DNA of 64,000 nt, from assembly GCF_900129155.1 (NCBI RefSeq), contig NZ_FQVF01000004.1:186001-250000 (forward strand), read 5' to 3'. The notes under the pieces were generated by a model. The model did not search any database and was not told the origin of the DNA. It was given only the letters and a program-made list of their open reading frames with translations. Shown here one piece after another: positions 45,958 through 55,653 of the stretch; the first letter of the stretch is position 1, and every line of letters begins with the position of its first letter. The translations under genes were made by a program, and so were the position numbers. The stretch comes from Marinomonas polaris DSM 16579 (GTDB lineage Bacteria > Pseudomonadota > Gammaproteobacteria > Pseudomonadales > Marinomonadaceae).

Positions 45958-45997
45958 AGAAGCCGTCTCAAATAACTATTTTAGACGGCTTCTGTTT
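45958..45997 (+). terminator. Terminator of the SapC-like gene
   Basis: AGAAGCCGTCT and AGACGGCTTCT form a perfect 11-bp stem with a 14-base loop, 26 bases after the stop. Only a short T-run (GTTT) follows. The rest of the 305-bp gap up to 46236 holds this hairpin and the one at 46175, with no gene. Confidence 0.75.
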
Positions 45998-46174
45998 ATG
46001 AAGACTAAAAAAACAACATACAGACTAAGCCCTCTGCAGTATTTCACTTATAAAAACGCCTGTATTCGATTGGACAAACAATTTGATACCGCTTGCTAGA
46101 AATACAATAATAAATGAACACACTCTTCTTGTGGCAAAAGTCGACACCTTTTCTAAGACAAGGATTTAAATCAT

Positions 46175-46201
46175 AAAACCCCAGTCGTTAACTGAGGTTT
46201 T
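46175..46201 (-). terminator. Terminator of the FAD oxidoreductase gene
   Basis: AAAACCCCAGT pairs with ACTGAGGTTTT (10 of 11) around a five-base loop. Read on the reverse strand it ends in TTTTATG, 36 bases after the oxidoreductase stop. Confidence 0.7.
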
Positions 46202-46236
46202 GAGGGGTTGAAATCAGGCGTTTCTAATTGATGCTT

Positions 46237-47547
46237 TTACCAACCCCGACGGTCGGCGAAGTCATGCCATCTCATGATCGCTGGCAAGAACCAGGGCTTG
46301 CCAGTGTAAAGTGGACGAGTATTAAACGGGAACTGGTCAAAAGACGTTTTTCCTTCCACTTGGTTAAGCACTTGCTGCGCGATTTTGCGACCAAAATAAT
46401 TCGCACGACCGACACCAGAACCACAATAGCCCATGGCATAATGCATGTCGTCCATTTTGCCGATGTGTGGCACATGGTCAAAGGTGTAGGCAACATAGCC
46501 CGACCAAGCGTAATCGATTTTTGCCTCTTCAAGCTGAGGAAAAGTACGAATCATAAAGTCCTGTAGGTATTTCGAATACAGCTGTGGCTGATCGCCACGA
46601 CCAAATGCTCGTCCGCCAAACAAGATGCGTTTGCCATCAGGCGAAGGTCGATAATAGGCAACCAAACGCTCGGTGCCACCATGAGCGCGTAATTTCGGGC
46701 TCACGGAACGAATCACAGATTCAGGTAATTCTTCAGTGGCAATCATCGCAGAACGAATAGGAATGATGCGACGTTTGAATTTATCAAACTCGCCACCTGT
46801 GTAGCCATTTGTGGCGATAATCACTTGATCGGCATCGATAACACCACCATCGTACTGAACCTTGTAGCTAGCACCCTGTTTACTGACATCGCGCACCTTG
46901 GTGTGCTCTAGCATTAACACACCTGCTTGCTGAGCAATTTGGCAAAGTCCACGATGTAACTTGGCGGGCTGTAAGGTACCATCGGTCGGATAAATCACAC
47001 CACCGTGATACGCGTTAGAACCTACTTCTTCGAATTGATCCTGACGGCTCACGGCAATAGCGGGGAAATCCACGACTTTCGCAAGCTCTTCCGCTTGCTC
47101 GATCAAGCCCGCGTAATGACTAGGGTGACTGGCACCACGGAAGCGGCCACACAAGGACAAATCACAATCAATTCCCTCTTCCTTGATAAAATCCACCAGC
47201 CAATTAAAGGCTACTAAGCTTTCACGAATCGTCTCATGAACATTGTCACGACCATACTGGCGTTCGAGTCCATCGACGCCTAATTTGCTGAAGCTTGGCC
47301 CAAGCAAACCACCATTTCGACAGCTCGCGCCTTCGCCTAAATGCCCAGCTTCCAGTAGAACCACTTTGAGTCCCGCTCGCGCCAATGTAATGGCTGCAGA
47401 GATGCCAGTAAAGCCGCCACCAACAATCACAGCGTCGACTTTTTGTGGGATTTCAAAGCGTGCATTTGTGTGTATTTTGCTCGCCAAAGACGTATCTGCC
47501 AGCCAAAAAGGCATGTTGGTATACGTCGATATATTTTTTGCCAACAT
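46237..47547 (-). CDS. FAD-dependent amine/amino-acid oxidoreductase (DAO, PuuB-like)
   Basis: This 436-residue protein has the FAD dinucleotide motif VGGGFTGISAAITLARAG near residue 42, then EGASCRNGG and the C-terminal FAD contact GYCGSGVGRANYFG. It is of the D-amino-acid-oxidase/PuuB family, which oxidises primary or secondary amines such as gamma-glutamylputrescine or N-methyl amino acids. The FAD motif is 40 residues in, as in PuuB. It lies 180 bp beyond the aap transporter operon on the same strand. The link to amino-acid uptake is plausible but not shown. An alternative start is the ATG at 47514. Confidence 0.85.
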   Translation of the reverse strand: MLAKNISTYTNMPFWLADTSLASKIHTNARFEIPQKVDAVIVGGGFTGISAAITLARAGLKVVLLEAGHLGEGASCRNGGLLGPSFSKLGVDGLERQYGRDNVHETIRESLVAFNWLVDFIKEEGIDCDLSLCGRFRGASHPSHYAGLIEQAEELAKVVDFPAIAVSRQDQFEEVGSNAYHGGVIYPTDGTLQPAKLHRGLCQIAQQAGVLMLEHTKVRDVSKQGASYKVQYDGGVIDADQVIIATNGYTGGEFDKFKRRIIPIRSAMIATEELPESVIRSVSPKLRAHGGTERLVAYYRPSPDGKRILFGGRAFGRGDQPQLYSKYLQDFMIRTFPQLEEAKIDYAWSGYVAYTFDHVPHIGKMDDMHYAMGYCGSGVGRANYFGRKIAQQVLNQVEGKTSFDQFPFNTRPLYTGKPWFLPAIMRWHDFADRRGW

Positions 47548-47728
47548 ATCGATTTCATTCCATAAATAAGGGTAAGTTCGTATTCTTCTGTGATCAATAA
47601 CTTACGATGTCGCGAGCGAAGCTAAGACGAGGCAAAAATAGACGAGAAAGCAGAGTTTATAATTATAAATGAGCATTTTGAGTCTATTTTTAACAAAGTA
47701 TTAACGAGCACAGCAATCGTAAAAATTT

Positions 47729-48499
47729 TTAAAGAACGTGTTGTAAAAACTCTCTCGTCCTATCCCACTGGGGATTAACCAGCACCTGCTCTGGCGGCCC
47801 AACTTCGATGATTTCTCCATCGGCCATGAACACCACGCGATCAGCAACCTGTCGAGCAAACTGCATTTCATGAGTAACACACACCATGGTCATGCCGGTT
47901 TTGGCGAGGTCGATCATCACGTCCAATACTTCTTTGACCATCTCTGGATCGAGTGCGGATGTTGGTTCATCGAACAGCATGATTTTGGGTTCCATGGCGA
48001 GGGATCGGGAAATCGCTACGCGCTGCTGTTGACCGCCTGATAATTGCCCTGGATAACGTGTCGCAAGATGGGCAATCCCGACGCGATCCAACAAACGCAT
48101 CGCCATTTTGTCGGCGTCACGTTCTGACATCTTGCGCAGCCAAGTCAAACCCAAGGTACAGTTCTGCAAAACAGTAAGGTGAGGGAATAAGTTAAAGTTC
48201 TGAAACACCATGCCCATGGTTTGGTGAATGATCTTATGGCTTTGACGATCCCGAGAAAGCGGCTGGCCAAACACGGAAACCACACCTTCTTGGTATTCTT
48301 CAAGATGGTTCAACGAACGAATCAAGGTCGATTTACCTGAGCCCGACGGCCCACAAACCACCATGATTTCGCCTTCACTAATGTCTAGAGAAACGTCTTT
48401 AAGAACGTGATGATCTCCGTACCACTTGTTCAGGTTGTCGATTTTAATCGCCGTTTCAGTCACGGCTTTTTGAGCTAAATTTCCTGATGACGTCGTCAT
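47729..48499 (-). CDS. aapP: General L-amino-acid ABC transporter ATPase AapP
   Basis: The protein has 256 residues. Walker [10 protein letters not shown], signature [16 protein letters not shown] and Walker [15 protein letters not shown] are all present, followed by [16 protein letters not shown]. This is the polar amino-acid type ATPase (GlnQ/AapP). It is last in the operon aapJ, aapQ, aapM, aapP, and its ATG overlaps the aapM stop by one base. It powers uptake of a broad set of L-amino acids through the AapQM permeases. Confidence 0.92.
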   Translation of the reverse strand: MTTSSGNLAQKAVTETAIKIDNLNKWYGDHHVLKDVSLDISEGEIMVVCGPSGSGKSTLIRSLNHLEEYQEGVVSVFGQPLSRDRQSHKIIHQTMGMVFQNFNLFPHLTVLQNCTLGLTWLRKMSERDADKMAMRLLDRVGIAHLATRYPGQLSGGQQQRVAISRSLAMEPKIMLFDEPTSALDPEMVKEVLDVMIDLAKTGMTMVCVTHEMQFARQVADRVVFMADGEIIEVGPPEQVLVNPQWDRTREFLQHVL

Positions 48500-49857
48500 T
48501 AGCGATCCACCTTTAAACGTTTTTCAAGATTCAAACTGTATTGGGACATGCTGTAACACAAGATAAAGAAGAGCACAGAAATCATCACCAAAGGCTCGGT
48601 GTGCATTCCCACCCAGTCTTTGTCGTTGGCAATGTTGCGCGCCATCAACATGATGTCGAACAAGCCAATGATGGAAACCAGCGTGGTGTCTTTCAGCAAA
48701 CTGATAAATGAGGTCATGATGTTTGGAATCATCATTCTTAGCGCCTGTGGCAGAATGACCAGCACCATGGTGTGCAAATACCCTAAACCAAGCGTAGCGG
48801 CCGCTTCGTACTGCCCTTTTGGAATCGCCTGCAAGCCACCGCGAATGTTTTCTGCCATATAAGCACCAGCAAATAAACACACCGCGACCAACACTTGTGT
48901 GAGCTTGTTAAACTCCATATCCGCAGGCAAAAAGATGGGCAGCAAGGTCACCGCCATAAATAAGACTGTTATCAAGGGTACAGAACGAACTAGCTCGATC
49001 ACTGTCATCGACAACCAATGAATCACTGGCAATTTAGAACGTCGACCTAGCGCTAAAATCACACCAACAGGAATCGCCATGGTAATGGCAAAACCAGCAA
49101 TAATGAAGGTTAGGAACAAACCGCCCCAACGCTCAATAGGCACTGGCTCAAGTGATACTTGGCTAAGGCCAAGAGCGATCACCAATGCAACAAGCAGCCA
49201 AACAGCAACAAAGCTCAACAGATGAATACGACGCTCAACCAAGCGAGACACCAGCGGCACAAACAGTTCGTTTAAGCCTTTTTTCCCCAGCGCCGACAAG
49301 ATCCAGTTAGCGTAGATAATGATTAGGAAAGCCAAGGCAAGACAGGTCATCGCGCCATGTACCAAGCCCAATTCCTCGCCGAAACGGCCGCCTAAGAAAA
49401 GATAAGCACCCACAAAAGGATACAGGCCAATCCAAGACAACAATATAAAATTGCGTAATGGAATACGCTTCGACATCAGCGGCAATAACCAAACCAATCC
49501 GAGCAAGACGCCGATATTGACGCGCCATTGCTCGTCCACCGGAAAGCGCCCGTAAATTAAGCCATTAAACCAGCTAATAACACCGGCCCAACAGGCGCCG
49601 TCTGGGCTGATATCCATACATTGACGACGATTATCCGCGATAAAAACCGCATTAAATACCGCCCAATCCAACACATGTTTCGCTAAATAAAACAGTACAG
49701 TCGCCACACACAAGGTCAGCAAGCTGTTGCCAATACTGTTAAAACAACGATGACGAATTGTGCCGAAAATACCTCTTTCACTTTTACGTGGCGGACGAGG
49801 TGGCGTCGGGACAAATTGCTTTAAAACAGGTTGGTTTTTCACATTCAAATCGTCCAT
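48499..49857 (-). CDS. aapM: General L-amino-acid ABC transporter permease AapM
   Basis: This 452-residue protein is longer than ordinary polar-amino-acid permeases, as expected for AapM. An N-terminal extension carries several hydrophobic helices. The C-terminal BPD_transp_1 domain has the docking loop [20 protein letters not shown]. It forms the channel with AapQ. Its ATG directly follows the aapQ stop without a gap, so translation is coupled. Confidence 0.92.
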   Translation of the reverse strand: MDDLNVKNQPVLKQFVPTPPRPPRKSERGIFGTIRHRCFNSIGNSLLTLCVATVLFYLAKHVLDWAVFNAVFIADNRRQCMDISPDGACWAGVISWFNGLIYGRFPVDEQWRVNIGVLLGLVWLLPLMSKRIPLRNFILLSWIGLYPFVGAYLFLGGRFGEELGLVHGAMTCLALAFLIIIYANWILSALGKKGLNELFVPLVSRLVERRIHLLSFVAVWLLVALVIALGLSQVSLEPVPIERWGGLFLTFIIAGFAITMAIPVGVILALGRRSKLPVIHWLSMTVIELVRSVPLITVLFMAVTLLPIFLPADMEFNKLTQVLVAVCLFAGAYMAENIRGGLQAIPKGQYEAAATLGLGYLHTMVLVILPQALRMMIPNIMTSFISLLKDTTLVSIIGLFDIMLMARNIANDKDWVGMHTEPLVMISVLFFILCYSMSQYSLNLEKRLKVDR

Positions 49858-51090
49858 TTATCGCACCTTATACTGCACGCTGTCGTTGTACTTGTTGAGC
49901 AAGTAAGAGATCAGCAAACTGATGAAGATATAGAAACCCATAACCATAAAGATGATCTCGATAGCGCGTCCGGTTTGGTTCATGGAAGTTTGCATGAACA
50001 CAGACACCAATTCCGGGAAGCCAATCGCCACCGCCAGTGACGAGTCTTTTGTCGCTGCCAACCAAGAGTTGGTCATTGGCGGAATAATGGATCGAATCGC
50101 TTGAGGAATCAGAATCAAGCGCAACGACTGAACGCGTGAGAAACCAATGGTAAACGCAGCTTCATGTTGTCCTCGGTCGATAGACTGCATACCAGCTCGA
50201 ACCGTTTCAGCGATAGCCGCAGATCGATACACCGTCATGGCAACAAACGCCGCACCGAATGACGCAGGAAGAAACGCACCGCCGCTGAAGTTAAAGCCTT
50301 GTAGTGTTGGAACAGACAAGCTCGTCGAATTAGAAAAGCTCCAAATCGCCCAGCAAGCAACTAACGCCCACGCAACTAAGCCGATATAGAATCCTGTGGA
50401 ACGAGAACCTGACAAGGTGTAATAAGGTTTAGACCAACGAAATAAGGCGTAAAGCGCAGTGATCAAGGCCACTCCAAGGGCAACAATCCATCCCCATGAC
50501 AAGGTACTTTCCATTGTCATCACATAAAGACCACGATTATTTAGGAAAAGCCATTCGCCAAGGTGATAGCTTTGGCGAGGCGCAGGCAAGGTCGAAAACA
50601 CTACAGTAAACCAAAAGATAATTTGGATTAATAAAGGCACATTACGCACAACTTCTACGTACCAGCGCGCAAGTTGAGAAACCAAAGGGTTGTCGGATAG
50701 TCTTAAAATCCCCACCACTGTACCAATAAGAGTTCCGACAACAATCACACAAAAAGACAAAATCAGTGTGTTGACAATACCGACTAAAAATACACGCCAG
50801 TAACTCATACCCGGGTCGTAAGGAATCAGACTCCAGCTAATATTAAATCCTGCCGTCACTTGCAGAAAATCAAAGCCAAACGTCATGCCTAAACGGTTTA
50901 AATTCTCACTGGCATTGGCGAATAAAAACCACAAGCCGAACAACACTAGCACTAAGACAATCGCTTGTAGGATCACCGCTCTACTTGAATCATTATTAAG
51001 CAGAGACATCCATTTTTGTGTCGTAGACGAAGGCAAACCAGTACCCTTAGTAGGACTTTTCTGTGGTTTACTCGTAGAGGACTGAATCAT
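49858..51090 (-). CDS. aapQ: General L-amino-acid ABC transporter permease AapQ
   Basis: This 410-residue AapQ-type permease has a first helix after about 35 residues, then GFDFLQVTAGFNISWSLIPY, a feature region I associate with AapQ. The docking loop is HEAAFTIGFSRVQSLRLILI. The extended periplasmic loop between helices is typical of the Aap pair. Its reverse-strand ribosome site is weak, which may lower its synthesis relative to aapJ. A stem-loop at 51128-51155 lies between it and aapJ. Confidence 0.92.
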   Translation of the reverse strand: MIQSSTSKPQKSPTKGTGLPSSTTQKWMSLLNNDSSRAVILQAIVLVLVLFGLWFLFANASENLNRLGMTFGFDFLQVTAGFNISWSLIPYDPGMSYWRVFLVGIVNTLILSFCVIVVGTLIGTVVGILRLSDNPLVSQLARWYVEVVRNVPLLIQIIFWFTVVFSTLPAPRQSYHLGEWLFLNNRGLYVMTMESTLSWGWIVALGVALITALYALFRWSKPYYTLSGSRSTGFYIGLVAWALVACWAIWSFSNSTSLSVPTLQGFNFSGGAFLPASFGAAFVAMTVYRSAAIAETVRAGMQSIDRGQHEAAFTIGFSRVQSLRLILIPQAIRSIIPPMTNSWLAATKDSSLAVAIGFPELVSVFMQTSMNQTGRAIEIIFMVMGFYIFISLLISYLLNKYNDSVQYKVR

Positions 51091-51127
51091 ATCTATATAC
51101 CGAACGAAGGAGGAAAACTAAAATTGC

Positions 51128-51155
51128 AATAGATAGGCCAAGAGACCTATCTATT
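51128..51155 (-). promoter_or_regulatory. Intercistronic stem-loop between aapJ and aapQ
   Basis: AATAGATAGG and CCTATCTATT form a perfect 10-bp stem with an eight-base loop. A second, weaker inverted repeat, ACACGAT/ATCGTGT (51173-51201), lies just before it on the reverse strand. Both follow the binding-protein gene, so they may protect its mRNA 3' end. Confidence 0.65.
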
Positions 51156-51202
51156 CATATATAGAGACCTTTACACGATGTTTCGATCACAATAATCGTG
51201 TA

Positions 51203-52234
51203 TTAACGGAATGATTTTGCGTACATCAACCCGCCCTTAGTCCACAATTCATTCAATGTACCTTCACGATCTAAACCCAAAACACTATCAGTTCCTACGT
51301 TACGTTCGTACACTTCACCGTAGTTACCAACATTTTTAATAACTTGATATGCCCAATCCTGAGGAAGTCCTAGACCTGTATTCAGATCGCCTTCAACACC
51401 AAGTAAGCGGCGAATCACTGGGCTTTGACTTTCTGCGCGCATTTTCTCAACGTTTTGTGAGTTCACACCAAATTCTTCTGCTGCAACCATGGCAGCAAAG
51501 CTCCATTTCACAACGTTCGCCCATTCGCTGTCGTTTTGTTTCACTGCAAACGATAAGGCTTCTTTGGAAATAGTTTCAGGCAAAATAACGTAATCATTTG
51601 GATTCGGTGCTGCAGAACGTTGCGCTGCTAAACCCGATTTATCATTGGTTAATGCGTCACAATTGTTGTTAAAAAAGGCAGTGTTACGGACGGAAGAGTC
51701 GTCAAATACGACGGTTTTAATATCTAAATTATTCGCACGGCTGTAATCCGCGATGTTCAATTCGCTAGAAGTTCCGGTCAATACACAAACCGTTGCACCA
51801 TTTAGCTCTTTTACAGATTTCACGCCCAAATCTTTACGCACCATGAAACCTTGGCCGTCATAAAAATACGTATCAAGGAAATCTAAGCCCTGTGCTGAAT
51901 CACGGGAAAGCGTCCACGTCATGCCTTTTGATAAAATGTCACCTTTACCACTCTTAATCGAAGTGAAGCTTTGCGCCCACTGTACCGGCAGAAATTTTAC
52001 TTTAGAGGCATCACCAAAAACCGCGGAAGCCACGCCACGACACATATCAATGTCCATGCCCTGCCATTCGCCAGCCTTGTTTAAGCTGTAAAAACCTGGA
52101 AAAGAGTTACCAATTACACAGTTTACATAGCCACGTTCTTTTACCGCATCTAAGGTAGAAGTGGTATCCGCTGCATAACTATTCGCCGCTAGAAGCGTTG
52201 TAGTTGCTGCTAACGCTAGAGAAAATTTCTTCAT
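51203..52234 (-). CDS. aapJ: General L-amino-acid binding protein AapJ
   Basis: This 343-residue protein has a signal peptide (LALAATTTLLAANSYA, cleavage near SYAA) and then a family-3 binding protein: DAVKERGYVNCVIG, GMDIDMCRGVASAVFGD, VKFLPVQWAQSFTSI, TGTSSELNIADYSR. It binds L-amino acids in the periplasm for AapQMP. A clear AAAGGA site precedes the ATG. It is first in the operon and divergent from the LysR gene at 52435; the roughly 200-bp gap holds both promoters. Confidence 0.93.
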   Translation of the reverse strand: MKKFSLALAATTTLLAANSYAADTTSTLDAVKERGYVNCVIGNSFPGFYSLNKAGEWQGMDIDMCRGVASAVFGDASKVKFLPVQWAQSFTSIKSGKGDILSKGMTWTLSRDSAQGLDFLDTYFYDGQGFMVRKDLGVKSVKELNGATVCVLTGTSSELNIADYSRANNLDIKTVVFDDSSVRNTAFFNNNCDALTNDKSGLAAQRSAAPNPNDYVILPETISKEALSFAVKQNDSEWANVVKWSFAAMVAAEEFGVNSQNVEKMRAESQSPVIRRLLGVEGDLNTGLGLPQDWAYQVIKNVGNYGEVYERNVGTDSVLGLDREGTLNELWTKGGLMYAKSFR

Positions 52235-52434
52235 TGTTCGTTCCTTTTATATGCTGTTGATTTTATGGTTTCTTTTTATTCGAACTCATTTTTATTATGA
52301 ATCGAGTCCGCGATCCCATCGTTTTATTAAATCTTTTGATGCAGATCAAACAACTAACAGTTAGGATCTTATGTGAAGATTTTCTATAATCACACTGAAT
52401 ATTTTTAATAGTCTAATAACTTTAGGTTATGCCG

Positions 52435-53364
52435 ATGAACATCAATAAATTGCGTATATTTCACGAAGTGTTTGTTACTGGCAGCATCACTAGAGCCGCA
52501 GAGCGGAGCTATGTCAGCCAACCAGCGGCCAGTAAAATGCTAGCGAATTTTGAAGATGAAATTGGCTATAAATTGTTTGTGCGTAACAACGGCAAGCTCA
52601 TTCCGACAGATGAAGCGCTCTACTTGCACGAAGAGGTCTATGGCATCTTGCAAGGCGTAAACCATCTAGAAGACAGCATAAAACGAGCAAAAAACAGCAA
52701 AACAGGCAGATTACGCATCGCCACCATTTTCGGTCCGTCCTATCAATTTTTACCTGAACTCATTGCCGAGTATATGAAAGCAAACCCTGGCGTAGATGTG
52801 AGTTTACACCTCTCTGGCTGCTCGGCCATTCGACAAGGTATCGCATCAGGACAATATCAAATCGGCTTGGTTGATAAAGCCCAAAGTTCCTCAAAGCACG
52901 ACTCAGTCGCCTTCGACTTACCTTGTTATTGTGCAGTACCAAAAGATCACCCAGCTGCCCAGCTAGACGTTATTCACCCTAATGATTTATTGGATCTTAG
53001 CTGGATTACTCTGGATTCAGAAAACGCTACTACAAAAGCATTAAAACGCATTTATGCTGAAATGGGATTGCCATTGAATCGAACCCTAGAAGTCCATACG
53101 ACCATTCATGGCCTTTCCTTTGTTAACTTGGGAATGGGCGCCACCTTGGTCGACATACTGAACTTCCGCTACTTTGACAAAGTCTTTCAATTGCCCAACG
53201 TCGTGCTAAAACCCTTCTATCCCTGCATTGTTGAGCCCCTTGAAGTACTGACCTCTAACTTGAGTCCGTTATCAGGCCTCGCCAAAGATTTTTACGACGC
53301 ATTGATACGTAAATTAGAGATACAAACTCAGCTTCCACCGGACACAAAGCATGCTTCCCGATGA
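52435..53364 (+). CDS. LysR-family transcriptional regulator
   Basis: The ATG at 52435 (309 residues) has AGG at a better distance than the ATG at 52429. HTH: TGSITRAAERSYVSQPAAS near residue 15. A LysR effector domain follows. It is divergent from aapJ, so it is a candidate regulator of amino-acid uptake; the inducer is unknown. Its 3' end overlaps the tag start by 14 bases, so tag may be co-transcribed with it. Confidence 0.9.
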   Translation: MNINKLRIFHEVFVTGSITRAAERSYVSQPAASKMLANFEDEIGYKLFVRNNGKLIPTDEALYLHEEVYGILQGVNHLEDSIKRAKNSKTGRLRIATIFGPSYQFLPELIAEYMKANPGVDVSLHLSGCSAIRQGIASGQYQIGLVDKAQSSSKHDSVAFDLPCYCAVPKDHPAAQLDVIHPNDLLDLSWITLDSENATTKALKRIYAEMGLPLNRTLEVHTTIHGLSFVNLGMGATLVDILNFRYFDKVFQLPNVVLKPFYPCIVEPLEVLTSNLSPLSGLAKDFYDALIRKLEIQTQLPPDTKHASR

Positions 53365-53944
53365 TAAAAAGCGCTGCGCGTGGGCCAGTTCCGCACCTGA
53401 CTTTCCTGAATACCATGATAACGAATGGGGCTTTCCGGTTGATGACGACCAGCGTTTGTTTGAAAAACTCTGTTTAGAGACCTTTCAATCAGGCTTGAGC
53501 TGGCGAACTATTTTGACTAAGAGAGAAAATTTTCGCCTCGCCTTCCAGCAATTTGATTTTCATAAAGTGGCATTATTTGGTGAGAAAGAAATAGCAGAAC
53601 TACTTAACAACCAAGGCATAGTGCGGAATAAACGCAAAATCCTCGCGGTGATTAACAACGCCAAACGCGCCCTAGAAATGGTCGACAAAGAAGGTTCGTT
53701 AGCTGCTTTCATTTGGCGCTACGAACCCGACGAAAACACCCTTCCTCCACCAGAAACCCAAACCACTTGCGCTGAATCTATCGCCCTTTCCAAAGAGCTC
53801 AAAAAACGTGGCTGGCAATTCGTCGGCCCAACGACAATGTACGCCTTCATGCAATCCATGGGACTCATCAACGACCACGCAGAACACTGCTTTATGCGGG
53901 AGGAAATTGATCAAGCGAGGAAGGGGTTTGTGAGGCCGCTTTAA
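53351..53944 (+). CDS. tag: DNA-3-methyladenine glycosylase I
   Basis: This 197-residue Tag-family enzyme starts RCAWASSAPDFPEYHDNEWG, with the zinc cysteine near the N-terminus. It has LFEKLCLETFQSGLSWRTIL with the glutamate and tryptophan of the base pocket, and the late QFVGPTTMYAFMQSMGLINDH with the C-terminal zinc ligands (H and C in NDHAEHC). It excises 3-methyladenine from alkylated DNA. The gene is intact, but a 70-bp stretch of its 3' end (53842-53911) is repeated at 56716-56785. Confidence 0.93.
   Translation: MLPDDKKRCAWASSAPDFPEYHDNEWGFPVDDDQRLFEKLCLETFQSGLSWRTILTKRENFRLAFQQFDFHKVALFGEKEIAELLNNQGIVRNKRKILAVINNAKRALEMVDKEGSLAAFIWRYEPDENTLPPPETQTTCAESIALSKELKKRGWQFVGPTTMYAFMQSMGLINDHAEHCFMREEIDQARKGFVRPL
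53842..53911 (+). repeat. Tag 3'-end copy of a direct repeat (left copy)
   Basis: This segment inside tag aligns without gaps to 56716-56785 with 61 of 70 bases matching by my count. The first 36 bases differ at a single position. The two copies bracket the 2.8-kb stretch with the membrane/winged-helix gene and the AbiE-like pair. Confidence 0.9.
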
Positions 53945-54053
53945 AATATACTTTAACAACAAAAAATCTTTAGCCTTAACTTGAATCTCTCGCACTTATC
54001 AAAGATAGTAAACCTCCTGCCAAAACTTCGCAGCATAAGGACTAGATCAAAAT

Positions 54054-54779
54054 ATGAAGGATATTTTTGAAGCGATTGAAACCAGAGTCAAAAGCCCCGT
54101 ATTTGGCTATTTTGTTTTATCCATGCTCGCGGTTAACTGGAAGCCTTTCTTCTTCCTATTTTTTGATGATAGTAGCGTCACATCCCGTTTTTCTTATTTT
54201 GATCTGCATTCGAGCTATACAACTTTGTTAGTTTATCCAGCCTTATTGGCCGCTCTTTATTCAATTATTTACCCATGGATTCAATACACATTTATCTGGA
54301 TTAGTTCAAAACCAGCTCATCTTAAAAATCTACAAACTCTCACTGCCGAACATAAAAGACTAATTGAACAACAAAAATTAGAGAATGTACGTAATGAACA
54401 GAAAAAAGAAGCAGAGCTAGAAGTAATCGAAAGAGCAAAAAGAGACCAAAAGGTAGCGGAAGAAATTACGGACGAAGAAACTAGAGAAAAAGTCCAGTCT
54501 GAAATAGATGAGATTCGTCAAAACCCTCATCCTAGTAGCAGTGATGCGCTCAGCACAGAGCAAATAGAGATCTTAAAAATAATAGCTGAAAATAACGGCA
54601 GCATTTTTAAAGACTCACTGATCCAAAGCTTCTCTTGGGGCACAATTACAATTGAATATTACATCGAAGACCTAATAAGCAGAAAGTATGTAGTTTCTGA
54701 TCAACGCTCTGCTGGCGGTACACGCTTTAGCCTTACAACAAAAGGAAAAAAATACGCGATAGATTGTGGATTTGCTTAA
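54054..54779 (+). CDS. Membrane protein with coiled coil and winged-helix-like C-terminus
   Basis: I do not recognise the family of this 241-residue protein. Two N-terminal hydrophobic segments are visible (VFGYFVLSMLAVNWKPFFFL and a later LLVYPALLAALYSIIYPWI). A long charged coiled coil follows (about 95-160, EQQKLENVRNEQKKEAELEV). The C-terminal 75 residues look like a winged helix: TEQIEILKIIAENNGS, then YIEDLISRKYVVS and TRFSLTTKGKKYA. The layout suggests a membrane-tethered sensor or regulator. It lies alone on the plus strand inside the repeat-bounded segment, convergent with the AbiE-like toxin gene. AAGGAC lies before the ATG. Confidence 0.7.
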   Translation: MKDIFEAIETRVKSPVFGYFVLSMLAVNWKPFFFLFFDDSSVTSRFSYFDLHSSYTTLLVYPALLAALYSIIYPWIQYTFIWISSKPAHLKNLQTLTAEHKRLIEQQKLENVRNEQKKEAELEVIERAKRDQKVAEEITDEETREKVQSEIDEIRQNPHPSSSDALSTEQIEILKIIAENNGSIFKDSLIQSFSWGTITIEYYIEDLISRKYVVSDQRSAGGTRFSLTTKGKKYAIDCGFA

Positions 54780-54807
54780 ACACGCTATTGCTTACATGGC
54801 TTTTAAA

Positions 54808-55653
54808 TTAAGCCAAAAATATATCCAATCCCTCCCAAAAGTCAGCCAACCTCTGCTCTATCTGATCAGGATCAAGCCCACAGCCTATTTTAAGCAAATC
54901 ATTAATAAACATTTCGCTTTGAGATGTTTGCAGCGCTACCAGCTGACTCAGCGTTTTAGAATTGGTATTCGGGTGATACAAAATCATATTTAGGTCATGG
55001 CCCAATAAAAATGCACCTTGTCGCTCTATGTCGTAATTCAATTTTTCAGCGGGTATAAAATCGTCATAGAGTCGGTCGAATTCTACATTGGGATACTCTG
55101 TAAGGATGGTAAGAAAGTCTGTGACGTCTTTGTTGGTTTCTAATCGACGCTCTTGCCATGCCATTAATTTCAACAATACCAAACCCGCTAAAGACGTCAC
55201 TTTTACACTTACACCTTGGCCTATATCGACCAATACAGCATGATCAAAAGCTTCTTGAAAACCGGTTACAGACATGGTGACGACGTGTTCTGGCGGCCAT
55301 TGAATCTCACCTGTTTTGTCAGCAATAGAACCAAACGGAATGATATCGATAGGTAAACCACTGCTTTCATGCATCAATCGATGAGGCAATTTTGTCTCGC
55401 TTAGCCCTGAATCTAACAAAGCACTTTTGACATCGGTAAAACTGTCCCAACCTGATACTAATATTGCTGTATCTATATCATGTGTTTTTCGACCTGGATC
55501 TCGGCCGAACACATGAAAAAGTAGTAAATCTCGCGCTGTTGCTCCAGCAATAAAATACGGTATATCAAGCTGAGTGGTTACATCGATAATGATGTTAAGC
55601 ACTGGCTCAAATGCTGAGTTTAACGGGTGCTGTAGTTTATAAATATTGCTCAT
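54808..55653 (-). CDS. AbiEii-like nucleotidyltransferase (putative toxin)
   Basis: This 281-residue protein starts with the NTase-fold motif FIAGATARDLLL near residue 35 and has the metal-binding pair in KTHDIDTAILV, followed by IDIIPFG. These are the features of AbiEii/AbiGii-type nucleotidyltransferases, toxins in type IV toxin-antitoxin systems. The upstream gene encodes a matching AbiEi-like protein and overlaps its start by 17 bases, with AAGGA as ribosome site. It may act on tRNA or nucleotides to block growth; the target is unknown. Other NTase-fold enzymes cannot be excluded. Confidence 0.75.
   Translation of the reverse strand: MSNIYKLQHPLNSAFEPVLNIIIDVTTQLDIPYFIAGATARDLLLFHVFGRDPGRKTHDIDTAILVSGWDSFTDVKSALLDSGLSETKLPHRLMHESSGLPIDIIPFGSIADKTGEIQWPPEHVVTMSVTGFQEAFDHAVLVDIGQGVSVKVTSLAGLVLLKLMAWQERRLETNKDVTDFLTILTEYPNVEFDRLYDDFIPAEKLNYDIERQGAFLLGHDLNMILYHPNTNSKTLSQLVALQTSQSEMFINDLLKIGCGLDPDQIEQRLADFWEGLDIFLA

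Noticed and set aside
46228-46566. 112-codon plus-strand frame opposite the FAD oxidoreductase
   Set aside because: Entirely antisense to conserved C-terminal oxidoreductase codons and without recognisable motifs.
51107-51113. AAGGAGG on the plus strand near aapQ
   Set aside because: Perfect ribosome-site sequence, but on the wrong strand for aapQ and with no plus-strand gene after it.
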